In this document: positions 1-8,709 of the stretch, one piece after another
Layout: every line of letters begins with the position of its first letter
Position numbering within the stretch: the first letter of the stretch is position 1
From: Lujinxingia sediminis
GTDB taxonomy: Bacteria; Myxococcota_A; Bradymonadia; Bradymonadales; Bradymonadaceae
Length of the DNA stretch: 64,000 nt
Reading direction: 5' to 3'
Assembly: GCF_004005565.1 (NCBI RefSeq)
Contig: NZ_SADD01000008.1
Location: 62,001-126,000 of the forward strand
Notes under the pieces: model-generated
Databases searched by the model: none
The model's input: only the letters and a program-made list of their open reading frames with translations
What the model was told of the DNA's origin: nothing
Position numbers and translations under genes: made by a program

Positions 1-75
1 GGCGGCTTTATGAAGGAGGCGCTTTTTCTCATCGTTGAGAAGCTGCCGGAATTCCTCGATATGTTCAGGACTCAT
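1..75 (-). CDS. DksA/TraR-family protein, N-terminal fragment
   Basis: The first 25 codons of a minus-strand gene start at an ATG at 75 and run off the left edge of the window. The peptide begins MSPEHIEEFRQLLNDEKKRL, which looks like the N-terminal helix of DksA/TraR-type proteins, in which a Phe-Arg-x-x-Leu helix precedes the coiled coil. DksA-type proteins bind the RNA polymerase secondary channel and, with (p)ppGpp, adjust transcription initiation. The catalytic tip and the zinc finger lie outside the window, so the family call rests on this helix alone. It is divergent from the pil operon across a 485-bp gap. Confidence 0.5.
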   Translation of the reverse strand, partial: MSPEHIEEFRQLLNDEKKRLLHKAA

Positions 76-560
76 GGCAAAACCCACACGCTGTCTCGGC
101 CTACAGGCCGAAGGATTAGAGATGGTTGCGGCGGCATAAGCCTCTGGATGAGCGCCAAACGTAAGCACCGTAAAGCGATCTACCCAGCGACCCTCGAGCG
201 TGGTGCCGGCTCCCCAGGGAATGGCGACCCGATTCGACGCCACCCAAAAGAGCCTGCGAAGTGTATTCAAAACCCCGCAGAGTTCAAGGGGGCTATCGCC
301 CGCGCCGGAGCCCCCCAACAACGCGACCCCGCTAAGTTCATCCCGGGTAAGAAAAAAACTTTCCAGCATGCCAACCCGGGGTACAATCGCCGCAGCACGA
401 ACGCCTCATAGTTCTGGGCACCTCTCGCCACCGCCGTGCGTTGTCGGGAGAAGGGGATCGCCCGTACAGACCTCGGGGCCTGAAGTTGACACTGTTTTTG
501 CGAGCGTGGCACGATGCGAGCGAATTTCTTCGAGTACAGCTTTAAGTAAGGAGCAGTCAC
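76..560. other. Intergenic region between dksA-like gene and pilM
   Basis: This is 485 bp between divergent genes. Short open frames cross it, but none has a convincing ribosome binding site or a recognisable protein. The only signals I can support are promoter-like elements near the right end (see the 486-521 entry) and the pilM ribosome binding site TAAGGAG at 547-553, which sits 7 nt before the ATG. Confidence 0.5.
486..521 (+). promoter_or_regulatory. Candidate promoter(s) of the pilMNOPQ operon
   Basis: Two overlapping readings are possible. A sigma-70-like element has a perfect TTGACA at 486-491 and, 18 nt later, CACGAT at 510-515, a weak -10. A sigma-54-like element has TGGCAC at 507-512 followed after exactly 5 nt by GAGC at 518-521. 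This places GG and GC at the spacing expected of -24/-12 sites, but the TT of the -12 box is missing. Both lie 40-75 bp upstream of pilM. Neither can be chosen without transcript data. Confidence 0.35.
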
Positions 561-1628
561 ATGGCGATGGCCAATGGACGGAACTGCATCGGTCTCGACA
601 TCGGTTCGAGCTCGGTCAAGCTGTGCGTCCTTAAAAGCACAAAACGCGGTCTGAGCTTGCAGGCTTTTGATTACGCGCAGCTCCCGCCGGAGACGATCGT
701 CGACGGCGCGCTGATGAACTCGACGGTCGTCGCCGACGCCATCGTGGAGCTTCTGAGGCGCAACAAGATTCGGCATAAAGAGTGCGCGTTGAGCGTCTCG
801 GGCAACACGGTCATCGTCAAAAAGATCCGTCTGCCGCTGATGACCCAGGAGGAGCTCGAAGAGTCGATTCAGTGGGAGGCCGAGCAGCATATCGCCTTCA
901 ATATCCAGGACGTCTTCATCGGCTTTGAGGTCGTCGCGCCCAAGACCGATCAGGGGCAGATGGATGTGGTGCTGGTCGCGGCCAAGAAAGACATGATCAA
1001 CGACTATGTGGCCGTCTGCCACGACGGGGGCGTGGAGCCGCTGGTGGTCGATGTCGATGCGTTTGCGCTGCAGAATATGTACGAGGTCAACTACGGCTTC
1101 CACCGCGGTGAGACGGTGGTGCTGCTCGATATCGGAAACTCGGTGGTGACGATGAACGTGGTCACCGACGGGATCACGATGTTCACCCGCGATCTCTCGA
1201 TCGGCGGCAGCGACATCACCGAGGAGATCCAGCGCCAGCTCAACATCACCTACCAGGAAGCCGAACTCTATAAGATGGGTGGAAGCCCCGGGATGAGCTC
1301 GGATGCGGTTCTGCCTCAGGAGGTCGAGAGCATCATCCAGGAGAAGGCCGAAGATATGGCGCATGAGATTCAGCGCTCGCTGGACTTCTATGCGGCCACC
1401 GCCGCCGACTCCAGGATCGACAAGATTGTGGTCAGTGGAGGCACCGCCGCGATCCCCTCGCTGGTACGAACCATCGGGCGGATCAGCGGCGTGCCCACCG
1501 AGCTGGCCAACCCCTTTCGCAACGTCTCCTACGACGAGCGGCAGTTTACCCCGGACCAGATCCAGCGTTGGGCACCGATTGCGGCGGTCAGCGTGGGTCT
1601 GGCACTGCGGAGGATTAACGAGAGATGA
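561..1628 (+). CDS. pilM: Type IV pilus inner-membrane platform protein PilM
   Basis: This is the actin-like cytoplasmic ATPase of the type IV pilus alignment subcomplex. It binds the N-terminal peptide of PilN and links the platform to the outer-membrane secretin. At 355 residues it has normal family length. Visible actin-fold motifs are the phosphate-1 loop GLDIGSSSVKL near residue 11, the phosphate-2 loop LLDIGNSVV near residue 190 and the adenosine motif VVSGGTAAIP near residue 290. The ATG at 561 has TAAGGAG 7 nt upstream. It is the first gene of pilM-N-O-P-Q, and its stop overlaps the pilN start by 4 bp (ATGA), which suggests translational coupling. Confidence 0.96.
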   Translation: MAMANGRNCIGLDIGSSSVKLCVLKSTKRGLSLQAFDYAQLPPETIVDGALMNSTVVADAIVELLRRNKIRHKECALSVSGNTVIVKKIRLPLMTQEELEESIQWEAEQHIAFNIQDVFIGFEVVAPKTDQGQMDVVLVAAKKDMINDYVAVCHDGGVEPLVVDVDAFALQNMYEVNYGFHRGETVVLLDIGNSVVTMNVVTDGITMFTRDLSIGGSDITEEIQRQLNITYQEAELYKMGGSPGMSSDAVLPQEVESIIQEKAEDMAHEIQRSLDFYAATAADSRIDKIVVSGGTAAIPSLVRTIGRISGVPTELANPFRNVSYDERQFTPDQIQRWAPIAAVSVGLALRRINER

Positions 1629-2293
1629 TTCGCGTAAACCTCTTACCGATAAAGCAAGCTCGTCGCCGTTCTGCCGGTCGCACCCAGCTCTTGCTCTTCG
1701 CCGGGCTGCTGATCGCCGAGTTGGCCATCCTCTTTGTGTTCTACCTGGTGGAATCCGAGAAGTTGAGCACCCGCGAGAGCGAGGTGACCGGATTGCAGCG
1801 GGAGGTCACCGCTCTGGAGAGTGAAGTTGCGGACGCCCGCACCCTGGAGAAGGAGGCCGAGGCGCTCAACGCCCAGCTCGCCGTACTCAACAACCTGGAA
1901 GCCCAGCGTATCGGCCCGGTGCGCATGCTCGATGAGATCCAGGCGATGCTCAGCCCTCCGCGCAACGAAGAGGAGCGCGTGGCTCAGCTTCGCAAGGACT
2001 GGAACGTAGAGTGGGATACCCGCCGGCTCTGGGTTGAGAGTTTCTCGGAGGGCGAGGGTGCCTTTGAACTCGAAGGGATGGCTGGCTCGGCCGATGACGT
2101 CGCGGAATTTTTGCAGCGCATGACCACCGCGCGCCACTTCGCCAATGTGCAGCTTGAGTACGTGGAGACGGCCTCAGGCGGCGGGCGCAGCGCCAGCGGT
2201 CAGGTTCGCATGGTGAACTTCCGCATCTTCGGCGAGCTGAGTTATCTCGGTTATGCCTCCGCCTCGGAAGCTGACGCCGAGCAGGGTAGCTGA
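1625..2293 (+). CDS. pilN: Type IV pilus assembly protein PilN
   Basis: This is a bitopic inner-membrane protein of the pilus alignment complex. A short cytoplasmic N-terminus (MIRVNLLPIK) carries the conserved INLLP-type PilM-binding motif, here VNLLP. A single membrane segment lies at about residues 20-42. A periplasmic coiled coil (about 43-90) and a ferredoxin-like domain that pairs with PilO follow. The length of 222 residues is typical. It overlaps pilM by 4 bp and is followed by pilO after 34 bp. Identification rests on order, topology and motif together. Confidence 0.95.
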   Translation: MIRVNLLPIKQARRRSAGRTQLLLFAGLLIAELAILFVFYLVESEKLSTRESEVTGLQREVTALESEVADARTLEKEAEALNAQLAVLNNLEAQRIGPVRMLDEIQAMLSPPRNEEERVAQLRKDWNVEWDTRRLWVESFSEGEGAFELEGMAGSADDVAEFLQRMTTARHFANVQLEYVETASGGGRSASGQVRMVNFRIFGELSYLGYASASEADAEQGS

Positions 2294-2327
2294 GCACCCT
2301 ACCCGTTGAATTCGCCACTGGAGGGCG

Positions 2328-2906
2328 ATGACGATGAATGACGTGATCGACAGATTTAACGCCTACCCGCTGGGCCAGAAGGTGTTGGCGGTCTTTATCC
2401 TGATGATCGGGATCTTTGTGGGCTTCCTCACGCTGATCTACCGGCCGATGCAGGATGAGATCGCCGCGGCTGAGACGCAGCGCAGTGAGTTGCAGCGGGA
2501 GCTGGGCCGCCTCAAAGAGATCAGCGAGAGCCGCGCCGAGGTGGTCGCCCGCCTCAACGATCTGGAGCGCCAGCTGCACATCGCCCGCGAGAAGCTTCCG
2601 GTCTCCGCAGAGATCCCCAGCCTGCTGCAGCGCATCCATAACCAGGCCAAGACCGCAGGCCTGGAGATCAACCGCTTCCGACGAAACGAAGACGTCGCCA
2701 GCGAGGACTTCATCGAGATTCCGGTGGAGATGGAGCTGGTCGGATCCTTCGATGAGGTCGCCAACTTCTTTTACTTCGTGGGTCGGATGACGCGAATCGT
2801 CAACGTCAAGGACATCAACGTCAGCCGGCAAGCCAGCGGACTGGTCGCCGATGGTCAGCTTGAGGTGAGCGCCAAAGCAACGACCTACCGCTGGAAAGCC
2901 AACTAA
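2328..2906 (+). CDS. pilO: Type IV pilus assembly protein PilO
   Basis: PilO heterodimerises with PilN in the periplasm and contacts PilP. The 192-residue protein has a short cytoplasmic tail, one membrane segment at about residues 18-40 (VLAVFILMIGIFVGFLTLIY), a coiled coil at about 45-85 and a C-terminal ferredoxin-like domain. The start at 2328 is preceded by GGAGG about 5 nt upstream. A second in-frame ATG two codons on is less well placed. The gene sits between pilN and pilP in the canonical order. Confidence 0.95.
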   Translation: MTMNDVIDRFNAYPLGQKVLAVFILMIGIFVGFLTLIYRPMQDEIAAAETQRSELQRELGRLKEISESRAEVVARLNDLERQLHIAREKLPVSAEIPSLLQRIHNQAKTAGLEINRFRRNEDVASEDFIEIPVEMELVGSFDEVANFFYFVGRMTRIVNVKDINVSRQASGLVADGQLEVSAKATTYRWKAN

Positions 2907-2969
2907 GCGCCGAGCGTCCGAGACGAGCCCACCTCCATGAGGGTGGGACGCTGAGATAAGGTGAGCAGG

Positions 2970-3764
2970 ATGATTGAGCTTTTGAACAGATCGCGCCGCA
3001 GAGCGGCCAGGCCCTCCGGCCGGCGCCTGTGGATCATCGCGGCGCTGATCGCGATCAGCGCCCCCTCGATGGTCGCCTGCGGCGGAGATGATACCGCCAC
3101 CGGGGTTCCGCCGGAGCTTCTGGAGCGGCGCAAAAAGCGCGCCGAGCGCCAGAAGCAGGCCGAGGAGAGCCCGGCGGCAGAGGCCGATCTTCAGGTCGCC
3201 GCCTTTGACCCGGCAGAAGAGTATCAGCGGCCTGATTATCCGGTGCGCCGCAACCCCTTCCAGCCCGATCTGGACGTGATGCAGCCGGAGCCAGCCGCGA
3301 TTGATGACTCGGTGCGTCCGCTGGAGCCGCTCGAAGAGTTCCCGCTGAGCTCGCTCAATCTGGTGGCGGTCATCAGCGAGACGGCCGTGCCCCGGGCGAT
3401 GTTCGTCGATCCCAACGGGCTTGGTCATTTTGTGAAAGAAGGCGATCGCATCGGCCGCAACAGCGGCGTGGTGCGCGTGATTCGAGATAATGAGGTGGAG
3501 ATCCGCGAGGGCGGCGCCGACGAGAGCGGCGCGGTGGTCACGGTGCGACTGCGCGATCAGCAACTGCGCGTGACCGAGAGCGGACTGACACCCGAGGAGC
3601 GTGAGGCGCTGCAGCGTCTGCTTGAGTCTGAAGAGGGTCGTGAAGCGATTGAGCGCTCCTATCGCGACATGGCCCCGGGTGCCTCGGCCACTGATTCGGC
3701 CAACGAGAGCGCATCTGACACGCGATTTCCGGGGCTCGCCCCGCCCTCACGGCGGCAACAATGA
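2970..3764 (+). CDS. pilP: Type IV pilus lipoprotein PilP
   Basis: PilP is an inner-membrane lipoprotein that connects PilNO to the secretin PilQ. I chose the ATG at 2970, which has AAGGTGAG upstream. A GTG at 2961 is also in frame and adds three residues. The N-terminus is basic, then hydrophobic, ending at a lipobox-like MVAC at about residue 37, giving a mature protein of about 225 residues. A low-complexity charged linker follows. The PilP beta-domain lies around residues 115-190 and is recognisable by LNLVAVISE and the MFVDPNGLGHFVKEGDRIG stretch. The long Glu/Ser-rich tail after residue 200 is not part of the usual fold. 264 residues is longer than the roughly 180 of well-studied PilP proteins. 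Confidence 0.93.
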   Translation: MIELLNRSRRRAARPSGRRLWIIAALIAISAPSMVACGGDDTATGVPPELLERRKKRAERQKQAEESPAAEADLQVAAFDPAEEYQRPDYPVRRNPFQPDLDVMQPEPAAIDDSVRPLEPLEEFPLSSLNLVAVISETAVPRAMFVDPNGLGHFVKEGDRIGRNSGVVRVIRDNEVEIREGGADESGAVVTVRLRDQQLRVTESGLTPEEREALQRLLESEEGREAIERSYRDMAPGASATDSANESASDTRFPGLAPPSRRQQ

Positions 3765-3865
3765 AGAGAAAAAACGTCGATGAACGACGGGGTGTGTTCG
3801 GTTGGAGCGCCCGCGCTTTTTGCCAGGAAGGCATCACCCACGCTGCAAGACGCAGGAGTCATGCT

Positions 3866-6800
3866 ATGAGATGGAAGATACCGGTAGTGATGCTGTGCGC
3901 GACCCTGGGAATGGGCGCACCGGCAATGGCGCAAACCCCCGCGGCTACCGAGCAGTCCAGCGCACTTAACCAGGTCAGCGCGTTTACGGTGGAAGAGGGC
4001 GCCGACGGCACCTACATCCGTATCGCAGGCACCGAGGTGGCGACCTTCTCGGTCTTCAAGCTCGACGACCCGCCGCGCCTTTTTGTGGATCTCTCCAACA
4101 GTCGGCTCGCCGGTGAGGCATCGAGTGAGCGCGTCGACAACGGGGTGATCTCGCGGGTGGGGCTGATCGAATTTGAAGACAGCTTCCAGACTGTGGCTCG
4201 CCTTGTGATCGGCTTTGAGGAGAGCGCTCATTACGATGTGCGCACCGAGGGCAGCGATGTACTCGTCTTTGTCGACGGTGCCGGTCGCCGCGGGCAGAGC
4301 GGGGCGGCGGGGGTCGCCAATGCCGGCGCTTCGAAAGAGGAGCTGGAGCGCAGCCGTCAGGCCTACGAGCGTGCCAACGCCGAGCTCAGCCGCACCCAGA
4401 CGCAGCTCAGCCTCGCTCAGCAGGAGCTGGCTCAGGCCCGCGCCCAGCGTGAGCAGGCCCGCGGCGAAGAGCGTGAGCGCCTGGAGCGCGAAGTCGCCAG
4501 CCGCACGCAGGCCCTGCAGCGCGCCCAGCAAGAGGCCAACGCCCGGCAGGCTGAAGCTCAGGCGCTGCGCGCTCAGCTCGCAGGCCTGGAAGCCGAGCGC
4601 GACCAGAGCCGCGAGCGCCTGGTCGCCGCCCAGCGTCGCGCCGAGCAGGCCGAGCAGGAGCGCCAGCAGGCCCTGAGCCTTGCCCGCGCCAAAGAAGAAG
4701 AGGGCGAGCGTGCCCGTCAGCGCGCCCGCGAGCTTGAGTCGCGCTTGACTCAGGCGGAGCAGACGCTGGCCAGCGTCAACGCCCAGCGTCAGGGAGCCCA
4801 GGGCCAGATCGGCACGCTGAGCGAGCGCGTCGATGAGGCCGAGCGTCGCCTGGCCGCCGAGCGCCATCAGCTTGAAGAAGCCCGTCGCCGCGAAGCGCAG
4901 CTGCAAGCGCAGATTGAGCAGCTGGGCAAATCGAGTTCGCAGGCCGACCGCGACGCCATCGCGCAGGTCGAGGCGGAGCGGGCGCGTCAGCGTGAGCTGC
5001 AGGCCCGCGCCCAGGCTGAAGTCGAGCGCGTGCAGCGCGAAGCGGCCGCCGCCGAGCGAGAACTTCGTGAACTTAATAGCGCCCTGACCCAGCGCGACGC
5101 CGAGATCGAGCGTCTGCGCCGCGACGTCGAGCAGGCCCAGCAGGCCCAGGCTCGCGAGGTTGCCAGCGCTCATGAAGCCGAACGTGCCCGTCTGCGGGCG
5201 CTCAACGAGGCTATTGCCCGTGAAGAGCAGCGCGTCGAGGCGATCGAGCAGGCCCGCCGCGCCGAGGAAGGTCGTCTGGAGAATCTTCAGGCGCGCCGCA
5301 CTCAGGAAGAAGACGGCGTTGAAGCGATGCGCCAGGAGCGCGAGCGCATGGAGGCCGAGCTGGCCCAGGCCCGCCAGGCGCTCGCGAGCACCCGCGACGA
5401 ACTCGCGCGTGCCGAGCAGGCCCGCCAGGCCTCGGAGCGAGAGCTTGAGCAGGTTGCGCGCGTCATTCCCGTCGATCCGAAGAACTCCAACGCGGTGCGC
5501 TCGGTGCGCCTTGAAACCGATGATGACGGTCACTCGCGTATCGTAGTTCAACTTGACCGGCCCGGTCAGGTGGAGACGACCCGCAGCCGTGATGGTCGCG
5601 CGGTGATGATCCTCAACGATGTGGCGCTTCCCGAGCATCTTGAGCGCACGCTGGCAGCCGACTCCCAGGGAGGCGCGGTGCGCTTTGTCTCCAGCTTTGT
5701 CGACGCTCGCACCAACACCGTGCGCATGGAGGCTGAACTCAACTCGGAGGCCCGCGCCCGCCTGAGCCAGAGCGGCAATGAGCTTGTCTGGGAGTTCGCT
5801 CCCGAGCAGGCTCAGCCCGCCCAACAGCTCGCCGCTGACACCGCTCCGCGCCGCGTGCAGGATGGTCAGAGCGTGACCTCGGCGCCTCCGCGTTACCCGC
5901 GCGTGGTCACCGACCCCTCGCAGGTGAGCTCGGTGCCCGGCATGAGCCGCAAGCGCATCACCATCGATCTTCGTAACGCCGATGTTCAGAACGTGCTGCG
6001 CCTGGTGGCCACCGAAGGCGGCGTCAACATCATCGCCGGCGACGGCGTGGAGGGCGTGGTCACGATGCGTCTTCGTAACGTTCCGCTCGACCAGGTCTTC
6101 TTGAATATCCTACAGGCCTTGCAGCTGGGCTTTGAGGTGCGCGGCAACGTCATTCGTGTTGCGCCTGCCTCGGTGCTCGCCGAAGAAGAAGCGGCGCGTG
6201 CAGAAGCCCGTACCCGTGCGCAGCGCGTGCAGCCGCTGGAGGTCTTCCTGCTGCCGGTGAACTACGCCACGGCCGACGAGCTCGTCAGCCAGGTGCAGGG
6301 CTTGCTCAGCCCGCGCGGCAGCGTCTCGGTTGATGCGCGCACCAACACGCTGATCATCAAAGATCTGCGCGAGAACCTCACCTCGATCCGCATGCTGGTC
6401 GAGACGCTCGACTCCCAGGTGCCGCAGGTTCTCATTGAGGCCCGCATCGTGGAGACCAGCGACACCTTCAGCCGCCAGATCGGTGTGCAGTGGGGCGGTG
6501 ATATCGGTTTCTCCCAGGGCACCGGTAACCCCACCGGCTTGATCTTCCCCAACGTTCTCGGCCTGGCCGGTGGCGCGACCGACGGTCAGACCCCTGTGGC
6601 CGGGACCTCGTCCAACCCCAACTTCGCGGTGAACCTGCCCGCGCCGGTCGGTACCGGTGCCGGTGGTGCCATCGGCCTGACGATGGGCAGCGTGGGCGGT
6701 GCGGTGAACCTGAACCTGCGTCTCTCCGCGCTTGAGGAGGCCGGGCATGCCAAGATTGTCAGCGCCCCGCGCATCCTGACGATGGACAACAAGGAAGCGT

Positions 6801-7264
6801 CCATCTCCCAGGGCACCAGCATCCCGATCAGCGTGGTCGGTGCGGCCGGTGTGCAGACGGTCTTCGTCGACGCGACGCTCGAGTTGACGGTCACCCCGCA
6901 CGTCACCCCCGACGGCAACATCCGCCTCTCCATTGATGCGACCAAGAACGAGCCCGACTTCCAGAACACCGGCGCCCGCGGTGACCCCACGATCATTCAG
7001 CGCCAGGCGACCACCGAGCTTCTGATTCCCGACGGCGACACCACTGTGATCGGCGGCATCTACACCCGCAACGCCGGCCATAGCGTCTCGGCGGTGCCCT
7101 TCCTGCATCGCATCCCGATTCTGGGCTTCTTCTTCAAGACCCAGTCCGAGAGCGAGCGCCGCTCGGAGCTCTTGATCTTCATCACCCCGCGCATCGTCAA
7201 TCGCGCTGAGTCGCTGGGCGGCATGTCCGCCGGAAGCGTCTCCGGCGATGGATGGGAGGAATGA
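3866..7264 (+). CDS. pilQ: Type IV pilus secretin PilQ with long coiled-coil insertion
   Basis: PilQ forms the outer-membrane secretin ring through which the type IV pilus passes. I place the start at 3866, where AGGAG lies 7 nt upstream and a clean signal peptide follows (MRWKIPVVMLCATLGMGAP, cleavage after AMA). An open frame extends further 5' to 3761 but would bury that signal. Domains, in rough residue positions: AMIN 40-140; an Ala/Arg/Glu/Gln-rich heptad-like coiled coil of about 375 residues at 154-530; a second AMIN-like domain 546-645; secretin N0/STN 695-770; N1 785-870; secretin barrel 870-1110, ending in LLIFITPRIV. At 1132 residues it is far longer than ordinary PilQ (roughly 700-900). 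The coiled coil accounts for the excess. Confidence 0.95.
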   Translation: MRWKIPVVMLCATLGMGAPAMAQTPAATEQSSALNQVSAFTVEEGADGTYIRIAGTEVATFSVFKLDDPPRLFVDLSNSRLAGEASSERVDNGVISRVGLIEFEDSFQTVARLVIGFEESAHYDVRTEGSDVLVFVDGAGRRGQSGAAGVANAGASKEELERSRQAYERANAELSRTQTQLSLAQQELAQARAQREQARGEERERLEREVASRTQALQRAQQEANARQAEAQALRAQLAGLEAERDQSRERLVAAQRRAEQAEQERQQALSLARAKEEEGERARQRARELESRLTQAEQTLASVNAQRQGAQGQIGTLSERVDEAERRLAAERHQLEEARRREAQLQAQIEQLGKSSSQADRDAIAQVEAERARQRELQARAQAEVERVQREAAAAERELRELNSALTQRDAEIERLRRDVEQAQQAQAREVASAHEAERARLRALNEAIAREEQRVEAIEQARRAEEGRLENLQARRTQEEDGVEAMRQERERMEAELAQARQALASTRDELARAEQARQASERELEQVARVIPVDPKNSNAVRSVRLETDDDGHSRIVVQLDRPGQVETTRSRDGRAVMILNDVALPEHLERTLAADSQGGAVRFVSSFVDARTNTVRMEAELNSEARARLSQSGNELVWEFAPEQAQPAQQLAADTAPRRVQDGQSVTSAPPRYPRVVTDPSQVSSVPGMSRKRITIDLRNADVQNVLRLVATEGGVNIIAGDGVEGVVTMRLRNVPLDQVFLNILQALQLGFEVRGNVIRVAPASVLAEEEAARAEARTRAQRVQPLEVFLLPVNYATADELVSQVQGLLSPRGSVSVDARTNTLIIKDLRENLTSIRMLVETLDSQVPQVLIEARIVETSDTFSRQIGVQWGGDIGFSQGTGNPTGLIFPNVLGLAGGATDGQTPVAGTSSNPNFAVNLPAPVGTGAGGAIGLTMGSVGGAVNLNLRLSALEEAGHAKIVSAPRILTMDNKEASISQGTSIPISVVGAAGVQTVFVDATLELTVTPHVTPDGNIRLSIDATKNEPDFQNTGARGDPTIIQRQATTELLIPDGDTTVIGGIYTRNAGHSVSAVPFLHRIPILGFFFKTQSESERRSELLIFITPRIVNRAESLGGMSAGSVSGDGWEE

Positions 7265-7377
7265 TGATGGGGGATTGGTCCAACGCGACAGATTCTGCGA
7301 GAATGGGGCGAGGCCCCACTCAAGACACGCCACAGGTCGACCGCGCCAGATGCGCGACATCGACGAGGAGATGGATG

Positions 7378-8100
7378 ATGAAGACTCCGATCAAGGTATT
7401 GAGCGCGAGCGCCCTGCTGGCCATGAGCCTGAGCGGGTGCGTGGAACAAGATGCCACGCTGCAACTCAAAGGCGGCGTGTTGGCGACCACCGGCGAGGGC
7501 GAGAACGCGTGCGTGATGCCTTCGGATTACGACTCGGTGGTTGTTTTCTCCTCCAGCGGGTTCATCGCCGGGCAGGAGCTTCGGGACTTCGGCCAGCCCC
7601 TGGTCGGCGACGAGTATGTGCCGGGCACGCGCAACGCGTTTCAACTCGGCGTGGCGTTTCTTAACCGCCTCCCTGACTCCCGCAACGTCGGGGCGACTGG
7701 TGGCGGCGGTTCCGGTGGCTTTGAGGGGCTTTACCTCGATCAAAACGCGATCACGGTTACCGGGGCTCGGGTCAACGTGCCGGCCGACCTCAATAAGTTC
7801 GCTGGCTTCGGCAGCGTTGATTTCCCGGAAGCACGGCGTGACTTCAGCGCCCTGGTGGAGAGCGGCGGCGGCTCGGTGGTCATGCGCGTCCCGCTGATTG
7901 AGGGAAGCACCGAGCTCGATGTGCTTAACGACTTTGTACTGTCGACAGCAGCAAATCAGATCACCTTCGTGTTTACGGTGCAGCTGGTTGGCGAGACCCT
8001 CTCGGGCAATGAGGTTACCTCCAATATCTACCAGTACCCGGTCACGATCTGTCCGAGCTGTAATGTAGGTACCTCCGGTGTGTGTGCGGTCGCCGAATAA
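7378..8100 (+). CDS. Putative lipoprotein, unknown function
   Basis: This is a 240-residue protein with a lipoprotein signal: MKTPIKVLSASALLAMSLSG, then Cys at position 21. GAGGAG at 7365-7370 favours the ATG at 7378; an adjacent ATG at 7375 is also possible. The mature part contains a Gly-rich turn (TGGGGSGG) and four cysteines, two of them in a C-terminal CPSC motif, but no domain I recognise. It begins 113 bp after pilQ on the same strand and ends before a strong terminator at 8181, so it may be the last gene of the pil transcript. A pilus-related role is guilt by association only. Confidence 0.75.
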   Translation: MKTPIKVLSASALLAMSLSGCVEQDATLQLKGGVLATTGEGENACVMPSDYDSVVVFSSSGFIAGQELRDFGQPLVGDEYVPGTRNAFQLGVAFLNRLPDSRNVGATGGGGSGGFEGLYLDQNAITVTGARVNVPADLNKFAGFGSVDFPEARRDFSALVESGGGSVVMRVPLIEGSTELDVLNDFVLSTAANQITFVFTVQLVGETLSGNEVTSNIYQYPVTICPSCNVGTSGVCAVAE

Positions 8101-8180
8101 AGCGAGGGCATGGGCTTCGCATCGATGATGCGTAGCACTCGACATCCTCAACCGAGGCTCCTGCGGGAGTCCTGGTCCAC

Positions 8181-8221
8181 AAAAAAGCCCCCGGACGCGC
8201 AGCGTCCGGGGGCTTTTTTTT
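8181..8221 (+). terminator. Intrinsic terminator after the pil operon lipoprotein
   Basis: An 11-bp GC-rich stem (GCCCCCGGACG pairing with CGTCCGGGGGC) has a 5-nt loop, is preceded by an A-run and is followed by eight T residues. It is well formed in both directions and best on the plus strand. Confidence 0.9.
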
Positions 8222-8345
8222 GTGCGGCGCCTTCCTCGCGTTCTGTGCTCGCCTCAACATCTTCTGTGTACGCCTTCCGGTACTCCTGGCTCGCCCACGT
8301 TGCCTGAGTGCGACAGATGTTGAAACACGTTGCTGGAGCGTTCCG

Positions 8346-8411
8346 GAAGTTGAAAAGGGATGCGCGTGAGCAGGCAGCGTCGAAGTTGAAAAGGGATGCG
8401 CGTGAGCAGGC
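8346..8411. repeat. 36-bp tandem direct repeat, two copies
   Basis: The 30-bp core, beginning GAAGTTGAAAAGGGATGCGC, occurs at 8346-8375 and again at 8382-8411. The repeat period is 36 bp and the two cores are identical. A weaker related string (gatgttgaaacacgttgc) precedes it near 8318. The period is a multiple of three, so a read-through protein would gain a 12-residue repeat, but coding is not supported. Confidence 0.8.
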
Positions 8412-8569
8412 CGCTTCGTTTGCAGGCCCTGCCTATAGCAGCGTTTCGGTAAGAGCAGGCCTTCGACACAAAGCCACCTTCTACCTGCGGTACGCATTGC
8501 CTGAACGTTTTATGGCTCTCCATCCCTGGGAGAGCCGCGGATGACGGGTGGGGAGCACAACGCGTCGAC

Positions 8570-8616
8570 CATCAAAAAGCCCCCGCTGACCCTGGGTCAG
8601 CGGGGGCTTTTTGATG
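8570..8616. terminator. Bidirectional intrinsic terminator
   Basis: This is a near-perfect inverted repeat: CCCCGCTGACC, loop CTG, GGTCAGCGGGG, flanked by an A-run on the left and a T-run on the right. It lies between convergent genes and can stop transcription from both sides, notably that of the acyl-CoA synthetase gene. Confidence 0.88.
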
Positions 8617-8709
8617 CAGGCATGAACCCGACCTCGGGAGTCGGCTCATGCCTGAGATAGCTCGCCGCGCGGCATCTTCGCCCCGCACAACGCTCACTCC
8701 GGGTACATG

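Larger units (their letters stand above)
8101..8709. other. 609-bp non-coding stretch between convergent genes
   Basis: This region separates the lipoprotein gene from the convergent acyl-CoA synthetase gene. It holds two intrinsic terminators (8181-8221 and 8570-8616) and a 36-bp tandem duplication (8346-8411). A 78-codon open frame at 8308-8544 spans the repeat, reading it as two KLKRDAREQAAS units. It has no ribosome binding site and no known relatives that I recognise, so I do not call it a gene. Confidence 0.6.

Noticed and set aside
10-411. 133-codon plus-strand open frame at the left edge
   Set aside because: Its first part is antisense to the DksA-like start. The rest is low-quality and basic with no recognisable fold.
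3659-5824. 721-codon minus-strand open frame
   Set aside because: It lies antisense to pilP/pilQ and its Leu/Ala-rich translation mirrors the coiled-coil codons. It has no ribosome binding site or domain, and is a typical artefact of GC-rich DNA.
8308-8544. 78-codon plus-strand open frame across the tandem repeat
   Set aside because: It has no ribosome binding site and lies between two terminators. Its repeated peptide comes from the DNA duplication.
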